DNA from: Hepatocystis sp. ex Piliocolobus tephrosceles
Lineage: Eukaryota > Apicomplexa > Aconoidasida > Haemosporida > Plasmodiidae
Assembly (NCBI GenBank): GCA_902459845.2
Contig: CABPSV020000524.1
Location: 1-14,324, forward strand
Reading direction: 5' to 3'
DNA length: 14,324 nucleotides
Positions 8,813 to 14,324 of this stretch are shown piece by piece (within the stretch, counting starts at the first letter, position 1; every line of letters starts with the position of its first letter). The notes beneath the pieces were generated by a model, which was not told where the DNA came from, did no database searches, and saw only the letters and a program-made list of their open reading frames with translations. The translations under genes were made by a program, and so were the position numbers.

Positions 8813-10759
8813 TTATATAGTTTTCAACGAACTGTATTTTTTCTGATATATTTTTAACTCTTTCTCTTTTTCCGCTAATTGCTGCATTTTTTTTTCTTTT
8901 TCTTTTTCCTTGTTTGAAACTATTTCAGTTTTATATAATTGATAATTTAATTCTAATTTTTCTTTTTCTCCTTGTTTTAGAATATTATTATGTTCAACAT
9001 GTTTTGTTTTAACATGGCTAGCTAAGGTATCACTAAGTTGTTGATATTTATTTTTTAACATTTCTGTTGTTTCTTTTACTTTAACTTCCCCATTTTTTTC
9101 GATTTGAATAATTTTTTTTTTACACTTTTCTTTATCATTTAGAATAGTTTGTACTTTTTTATCTAAATTAGATTGTTCTTGTTCCATTAATTTAATTTCT
9201 TCTTGTTGTTTTTGTATTTTATTATTACAATTGTCAACATCTGTTATTAATTTATCACTTTTTTTTTCTTTCATTTCTAGCTCATTAGATAACTTCGTAA
9301 ATTTTTCCTCCAATTCTTTACATTTTAGTAACATTTTATTTGTTTCTTCTTCGTTTCCTTCTTTTTTTAATTGTAAGTAATCATCATTTGACATAGAAAT
9401 AAAATTTAACAATTTAGAAACTTTAAAAAATAAATTTTTTCTATCCACTAATATTTTTTCTGAATTCTCAATTGAATTTAATAATTCAACTTTTGTTTTA
9501 TCATTTTCTTTTTTCATTTCTTTTACTTCTGTTATTTCTTTTTTTTTTATTTCTATGTTATTTGTATACTTACTAATTAATTTATTTATTTCATTAATTT
9601 CAGTTTCCATTTCTGTATAATCGTTTATACTTTTTTCATTAGAACTTTTTAATATTTTAAATTGTTGGTCAAAATGAAAATATTCTTTTTCTATTTCTAT
9701 TAATATATTTCTATTTGTTATTAACTCGTTACTTAAATTTTTTATAATAGCTAAAATTTCTTCATCTTCTTTTTTTTTACTAGTACATGTTTCGTTAATA
9801 TTATTTAATTTCGATTCTAATTCATCTAAACATATTTTTAATTCTTTTTTTTTATTTTGTATATGTAATAATTCATTTTCTGAGTCACTTAAATTTACTG
9901 CTAGCTGTTCACATTTTTTTTGTAACTCGTCATTACATTCAAATAATTTTTGTAAAACATTGTTGTTATTTTCTTTAATATTATTTAAATCATCAGTTAC
10001 TTTTTTTTTATCAATACATAAAGTATCTATTTCTTTTTTTAAACTAGCTATTTGTTCTTCTATTATATTTAAATTAATAGAACTTTGTTTTTTTTCATTC
10101 ATTTGAAAATTACACTTGTTTTTTATTTCATCAAACTCTTTTTTATATTCGTCTATATTTGTTAATAAAATTTCATAATTTTTTTTTATATCAACAGATT
10201 CCTTTTTTTTTATTTCAATATTATTTATAAATATTTCAAATTCATTAATTAAATCGCATATCTTATTTTTTATATCTATTATATTTGTTTTCATTATATG
10301 TAATTTATTACATTCTTCTGTTATTTTCTCATAACATTGTTTAAATTCTAACAAATCATTTGTATTTATTTCTTTTAATGTTAATTTCATATTATCTTTT
10401 CTATTACTTAAATCAGATATAATACTTTCATATTTTATAAAAATATAATCTAAATTTGTTGTAGTATATTCGAAATAGTTTTTAATTAAATCTCTTTCAT
10501 TTTTTAATTCACACTTTTCTTGTTTTATTAAAGTTTCTAATTCTGTTGTTATATTTTTTAAATAATTAAATTTTTTTTCCATAGCTGTCAATTCAAACTC
10601 AGTCTTAGATCTTTTTTTCAATTGTTCACTAATTATAATACTAATATCACTTTTTATGTTTTCAAATAATTTTATTTCATTTTCTTTTTGTCTAGTTAAG
10701 TATTCTCCTTCTAATAGTACCGTCAGGCTGGGTCTTTTATTTTGTTTTGTGTTTTCCAT
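8813..10759 (-). CDS. Coiled-coil protein of unknown function
   Basis: A single-exon frame of 648 residues. I do not recognise the family. Nearly the whole chain, from about residue 20 to 640, is charged and helix-prone, with leucines, isoleucines and asparagines in heptad-like spacing and many KKKE/EIEK patches, so it should form long coiled coils. Breaks in this pattern are the N-terminal 18 residues (NKRPSLTVLLEGEY), FDQQFKIL near 363-370, and a more hydrophobic segment FFKVSKLLNFISMSNDDYL at 444-462. There is no signal peptide, membrane segment or globular domain visible. The ATG is the first after an in-frame TAA 12 nt upstream, so the start is firm unless there is an upstream exon. Long coiled coils of this kind occur in kinetochore (NDC80/NUF2-like), SMC-like, cytoskeletal and golgin-type proteins; the calponin-homology head expected of NDC80/NUF2 and the ATPase heads of SMC proteins are not present. 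That it is a real gene is near certain, because 1.9 kb open in this composition is not chance. Confidence 0.88.
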   Translation of the reverse strand: MENTKQNKRPSLTVLLEGEYLTRQKENEIKLFENIKSDISIIISEQLKKRSKTEFELTAMEKKFNYLKNITTELETLIKQEKCELKNERDLIKNYFEYTTTNLDYIFIKYESIISDLSNRKDNMKLTLKEINTNDLLEFKQCYEKITEECNKLHIMKTNIIDIKNKICDLINEFEIFINNIEIKKKESVDIKKNYEILLTNIDEYKKEFDEIKNKCNFQMNEKKQSSINLNIIEEQIASLKKEIDTLCIDKKKVTDDLNNIKENNNNVLQKLFECNDELQKKCEQLAVNLSDSENELLHIQNKKKELKICLDELESKLNNINETCTSKKKEDEEILAIIKNLSNELITNRNILIEIEKEYFHFDQQFKILKSSNEKSINDYTEMETEINEINKLISKYTNNIEIKKKEITEVKEMKKENDKTKVELLNSIENSEKILVDRKNLFFKVSKLLNFISMSNDDYLQLKKEGNEEETNKMLLKCKELEEKFTKLSNELEMKEKKSDKLITDVDNCNNKIQKQQEEIKLMEQEQSNLDKKVQTILNDKEKCKKKIIQIEKNGEVKVKETTEMLKNKYQQLSDTLASHVKTKHVEHNNILKQGEKEKLELNYQLYKTEIVSNKEKEKEKKMQQLAEKEKELKIYQKKYSSLKTI

Positions 10760-11166
10760 GATGTTGTTTTACTTAGTGGGTATATATATATATCTATGTG
10801 TGACTGCTCGTTTATATGCTTAGGAAGCAGAGAAAAAAAAAAATTTTAACAAAAATTTTAACAAAAATGTTTATAAAAGTGTTTATAAAAATAGAAGCAA
10901 ATGTACTAAAAAAAATAAGAGCTTACTAATGTTTTATATACAATCAAATTAATATAATTTAAGCTTTTATTTTTACTGTAGTATTATTAGATCAAACTTT
11001 TACTGTTAAGTCAAGTTTATGATCTTAATTAAAAAATATATATTTATATATGTATTTTTTTTTTTTTTTAAAACAACAAAAACAATTCAAAAAAAAAAAA
11101 AATTGAAAAATGACAAATCGGAAAAATGATAAATAAGAACAATTATATTTTACTTTTAATAAATTT

Positions 11167-11218
11167 GTTAGTTTATTTTGTTAGTTTATTTTGTTAGTTT
11201 ATTTTGTTAGTTTATTTT
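11167..11218. repeat. 13-nt tandem repeat
   Basis: Four perfect copies of GTTAGTTTATTTT, followed by a decayed T-rich tail with TTTTA steps to about 11242. Perfect identity suggests recent expansion. Confidence 0.9.
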
Positions 11219-11460
11219 GTTTTTTTATTTTATTTTATTTTACTTTTTTTTTTTTTTTTTTTCCTGTTTGGCAAATATTTTACATTTCCTATAAAAAACA
11301 AGTACAATGTCAGTCAACAAACACATATGTTTATATATGTATTTATATATATTTCTAATTTACGTTTATAGGTGTTATTTTACGTGTACATACTAAACTC
11401 CGTCACGAACACTATGAAAAAAACAATTATATATAAAAAAAAAAAAAAAAGCACACACGC

Positions 11461-11492
<32 letters not shown>

Positions 11493-11498
11493 TTTTAT

Positions 11499-11500
<2 letters not shown>

Positions 11501-11537
<37 letters not shown>
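11501..11537. repeat. Poly(T) tract, 37 nt
   Basis: A pure T run of 37 bases next to a (TA)n run at about 11461-11484. Both are ordinary low-complexity intergenic sequence. Confidence 0.85.
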
Positions 11538-11541
<4 letters not shown>

Positions 11542-12171
11542 CATACATGATCTTATTTAAAATTAAAAACGACATACGATTATATTATAAAAATATACAA
11601 ACATATGTTTTTTTATTCATATCGTTTAAACTGTTTTTATATCTATGTTTGTTTTTTGATAAAACATGTTAAGTATATAAAGAATAGTTCATGTCGACAA
11701 AATGAAATTATTAAATAAGTAGGTACATATGTGTATATATGCTAATGTACATATGTAAACATATCAAATAACAAAATATGTATATGCACCATTGGGTAAA
11801 AGTTTTGTCCTGCTCATATTCTTTTTGCAACATATAAATGTATATACATGCGGCACATTTTTTTGATGTTTAATAAAATATAATATATTAAAAAAGAAAA
11901 AGAAAAGAAAATGGATTTTTATTTAAATGAAAAACATATTTTTTTTTTTTTTTTTTTTTTTCTTAAAATTGTTCTTAATTGTAAAATAAACCGGAGGGAT
12001 ATATACGGGTGTATATATAAACATGTAAATGTTTTAACATGAAAGGGACGATGATTATGTAATGTGAAATATATTTAAGTGAATTTGTGCGTCATGCACA
12101 TATATATGAAAAAAAAAAGAAAAAAAAAAAAAAGCGACAGTGAATGCAGTAACATTAGCAATACCACATAC

Positions 12172-12248
12172 AACAGCAAACACAACAACAAACCAACAGC
12201 AAATCGACAGCAAACCAACAGCAAACCAACAGCAAATACAATAGCAAA
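12172..12248 (-). repeat. 11-nt minisatellite in VPS26 3' UTR
   Basis: Seven imperfect 11-nt units with plus-strand consensus CAACAGCAAAC. The near edge lies only 54 bases beyond the VPS26 stop codon, so it is very likely part of the transcribed 3' UTR, where the RNA would read as repeats of GUUUGCUGUUG. The higher C/G content stands out from its surroundings. Confidence 0.85.
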
Positions 12249-12301
12249 CATAACTTAAACTTAGTAAAAATAAATAAAACATACATACGAAACGCTCTTA
12301 A

Positions 12302-13525
12302 TTAACCCAGCTTTTTTCTCCATAAAAATATTTCTTGTTTTTTAAAGTAACGGCGTTCATCTTCATCAACTATTATAAGATTAATGTAATATTTAACAGA
12401 AAATTTATTTTGTATATTTTTATAAGTAGGTGTTAAATCAAAGGCGTTTAAATATAAACGAACAGGTATACATTCTGATTTAGTTGGTGAGCCATCCATT
12501 ATTTCATATTTTGAAATAGTTTCTGTTTCTGTATTATAATTTTTCCCTACGCCTGTTGTTTCCATTTTAATAATGTCTAATTCCATATGTTTTATTTTTA
12601 TTCTTACTAATAAAAAATATACTTTACCTACTACTACATCTTTTAAATGATATTTTGATTTATCATATTCAAATTCTATATGTAGACAATCTTCTATACC
12701 TACCTCCATTTTAATTGTATTATTTATTTCAGGTGGAATACAAATATTTTGAACAATAAAATCTATTTCTTTTTGTATATTACCTGAATAACCTTTTATT
12801 ATATTCAGTCGAATAAAATAACGTAATTGTACATTTGCACCAAAATAAGATTCATGTGGTTTGTCTACTGACGAAAATTTCCACTTAAACTGTTTACTTT
12901 CCATTAACAATCCAGATGGCTCTAAATCTTTTGATATAGCAAAAAAATCATATGAATTTGATTTATCATTTAACATATTAATTTGTCCAATCAATTCTAA
13001 TTTTATACCATAATGTTCAATTTTTTTTCCAGGTTTTAAACTTATTATTGCTACTCCATTGATATCCTCTCCATCGGAAAATACTGGGCACTTATCACTT
13101 TTTTTGTCTCTTCTTAAAAAACTAAATTTCCTTCCTTCTTCTGTATCAATTTTTAAGTCAATCGTACATACGCTTCCGAATATGTTGGCTAGCTGTAAAA
13201 CAAACAGAAAAAAAAAAAAAATAAAATAAAAACAAGCCAAACCAAAACAAACCAAACCAAAACAAACCAAAACAAACCAAAACAAACCAAAACAAAACGA
13301 ATCAAACCAAATCAAACCAAAACAAGCCAAACCAAACCAAACCAAGTGAAGTAAAATAAAACTATTTACATGCATATATGAATGTACAAAATGCAAAATG
13401 AAATTGTATCCAGTATATATGTACGTACGTATATAGTTATTTGATTGATTTTACTCTTTTTTCTTGTATATTATTGTACAAAAAAAAAAAAAAAAAAAAA
13501 ATAGAACATTGGACATGCTTACCAT
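12302..13525 (-). CDS. VPS26: Retromer subunit VPS26 (two exons)
   Basis: Exons 13523-13525 (the ATG alone) and 12302-13192, joined across a 330-nt GT...AG intron, give 297 residues. VPS26 is the arrestin-fold subunit of the retromer core (VPS26-VPS29-VPS35), which returns transmembrane sorting receptors from endosomes to the Golgi. Family landmarks are [16 protein letters not shown] at the N-terminus, [12 protein letters not shown] (39-50), [18 protein letters not shown] (55-72), [13 protein letters not shown] (115-127), the hallmark [15 protein letters not shown] (163-177), [34 protein letters not shown] (222-235), and a C-terminal [19 protein letters not shown]. Animal VPS26 is about 327 residues; the difference is the missing acidic/low-complexity tail after WRK. 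An open frame continues from exon 2 upstream to an ATG at 13396, but those 68 residues translate a simple repeat and do not match VPS26, whereas a normal acceptor (TTTACAG) lies exactly before LANIFGS and the spliced product M-LANIFG fits the family start. Confidence 0.95.
13193..13522 (-). other. VPS26 intron 1, phase 0 after the start codon
   Basis: Donor GTAAGC directly follows the ATG (13523-13525), and the acceptor TTTACAG ends at 13193. The 330-nt intron contains a T run near the acceptor (13211-13221 as A on the plus strand), a GGTTT-type repeat and a 22-base T run (A at 13480-13501). The repeat part happens to be free of stop codons in the VPS26 frame. The exact donor is inferred; a transcript would confirm it. 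Confidence 0.8.
13232..13346 (-). repeat. AACAAACCAA intronic repeat (GGTTTG on the transcribed sense)
   Basis: About 110 bases built of 5-nt ACCAA and 10-nt AACAAACCAA units on the plus strand, thus TTGGTTTGTT in the VPS26 pre-mRNA. One end (13327-13343) has four GG pairs spaced exactly five bases apart on the minus strand. Confidence 0.88.
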
Positions 13526-13734
13526 TATGTTTTTTCTTAAAAGGCACAAACGAAGATTAGGTATTTAGAAATTGTTCTTAATAAAAAATTAAATCAAAAA
13601 AAAATAAAAATAAAATAGCATATAATATTTAATAAAAATATTTCATTATGTTATCCAATTAAACTGTTTTCATTAGTAAATTTCAAATAGTATATATTGT
13701 AAAAGAGAACCTTTTTTTTTTTTTGTTTTTTTTT

Positions 13735-13884
13735 TTGTTGGTATATATCCATATATATATTTATTTGTTGGTATATATCCATATATATATTTATTTGTTG
13801 GTATATATCCATATATATATTTATTTGTTGGTATATATCCATATATATATTTATTTGTTGGTATATATCCATATGTCAATTTAT
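13735..13884. repeat. 30-nt tandem repeat, five copies
   Basis: Four identical copies of a 30-nt unit (TTGTTGGTATATATCCATAT followed by ATATATTTAT) and a fifth with changes in its second half (ATATGTCAAT in place of ATATATATAT), then a decayed partial sixth (TTGTTATATGTCATG). It lies about 210-360 bases upstream of the VPS26 ATG. Stop-free frames exist on both strands simply because the unit is divisible by three; the peptides (YQQINIYMDI or LVYIHIYIYL repeated) look spurious. Confidence 0.93.
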
Positions 13885-14277
13885 TTGTTATATGTCATGT
13901 GCATTAACTTTTTTAATTTTGTTTTTGTTTTGAAAACTACACTAGTTTGTGTGTGTTTAAACTTAATTGTATGTATTAGGCAGTGTGTGTATAAATAAAG
14001 CCCTGTGTTGTGTAAATTTCATGTTAGTGAATAAAAAGTAAATTATTGAAGTGATAAGGCATATACATGCACATATATATATATATATATATATACGTAT
14101 ATATTTCCTCCAAACGTAAAAAGTAGAAGGAAAAAAAAAAAAAATGTACGGGGAAATAAAAAAAAGAAACAAAACGAAAAAAGCGTTAACACTTTTTATA
14201 AAAAAAACATATTTTAGTATTTTTTTTAGCTATTCTAAATGTAACTAATAATTAATTGATCTAATTTAATAATTTTT

Positions 14278-14279
<2 letters not shown>

Positions 14280-14322
<43 letters not shown>
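14280..14322. repeat. (AT)n microsatellite at window edge
   Basis: About 21 AT dinucleotides at the right edge of the window; the end may be truncated. Confidence 0.88.

Positions 14323-14324
<2 letters not shown>

Larger units (their letters stand above)
10760..12301. other. Intergenic region between VPS26 and the coiled-coil gene
   Basis: No supported gene. Being upstream of the minus-strand coiled-coil gene and downstream of minus-strand VPS26, it should contain the promoter of the first and the 3' UTR of the second. It holds small AAAATTTTAAC and GTTTATAAAA duplications near 10840-10890, a 13-nt tandem repeat, T tracts near 11247-11262, 11501-11537 and 11940-11960, a (TA)n run near 11461-11484, and an 11-nt minisatellite next to the VPS26 stop. 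The frame at 12055-12282 (-) is a translation of that minisatellite. Confidence 0.75.
13526..14324. other. Upstream region of VPS26
   Basis: No supported gene. It should hold the 5' UTR and promoter of VPS26 and runs to the window edge. It has a T-rich stretch at about 13712-13737, a 30-nt tandem repeat, (TA)n runs at about 14073-14094 and 14280-14322, and a modest A tract near 14131-14143. Open frames across the tandem repeat on both strands result from the unit being a multiple of three. Confidence 0.75.

Noticed and set aside
12055..12282. 75-codon minus-strand Cys/Val/Phe-rich frame
   Set aside because: It is a translation of the 11-nt minisatellite in the VPS26 3' UTR.
13193..13396. N-terminal hydrophobic extension of VPS26 starting at the ATG at 13396
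   Set aside because: The 68 residues ([15 protein letters not shown]) are a translation of a GGTTT-type repeat and T run; VPS26 homology begins exactly at a splice acceptor.
13651..13998. Repeat-encoded peptides on both strands upstream of VPS26
   Set aside because: The 30-nt unit is divisible by three and lacks stops in several frames, so open frames arise automatically on both strands.

Overview
This window looks like nuclear DNA of a malaria parasite (Plasmodium), or a close haemosporidian relative. The base composition is extremely A+T-rich, intergenic DNA is full of very long poly(dA:dT) tracts and (TA)n runs, coding regions are rich in Asn and Lys, introns are short, AT-rich and GT...AG, and one conserved protein carries a low-complexity insertion. 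The species cannot be fixed by eye. The long homopolymers would suit P. malariae, P. ovale or an avian species as well as others.

Four protein genes are supported. From left to right: 1-2416 is non-coding and forms the upstream region of the first gene. 2417-4225 (+) is a single-exon gene for the beta subunit of eIF2B, with a species-type 15-nt tandem repeat in its N-terminal extension. 4226-5639 is a convergent intergenic stretch. 5640-7064 (-) is a six-exon gene for the sigma subunit of the AP-3 adaptor complex; it has no long open reading frame and was rebuilt by hand from splice sites and family similarity (157 residues). 7065-8812 is intergenic and holds several minisatellites. 8813-10759 (-) encodes a 648-residue coiled-coil protein that I do not recognise. 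10760-12301 is intergenic. 12302-13525 (-) is the retromer subunit VPS26, whose first coding exon appears to be the ATG alone. 13526-14324 is its upstream region and contains a 30-nt tandem repeat.

The genes are unrelated housekeeping genes rather than an operon. eIF2B-beta acts in translation initiation (guanine nucleotide exchange on eIF2). AP-3 sigma and VPS26 both act in endosomal/lysosomal-type membrane traffic, but in different coats, and their closeness is probably chance. The last three genes all lie on the minus strand, head to tail. I saw no mobile element, CRISPR array, tRNA, rRNA or sign of horizontal transfer, and no obvious new multi-gene system. The points of most interest are the ATG-only exon of VPS26 with a repeat-filled, G-patterned intron, the hidden micro-exon AP-3 sigma gene, the unidentified coiled-coil protein, and homopolymer tracts of identical length.
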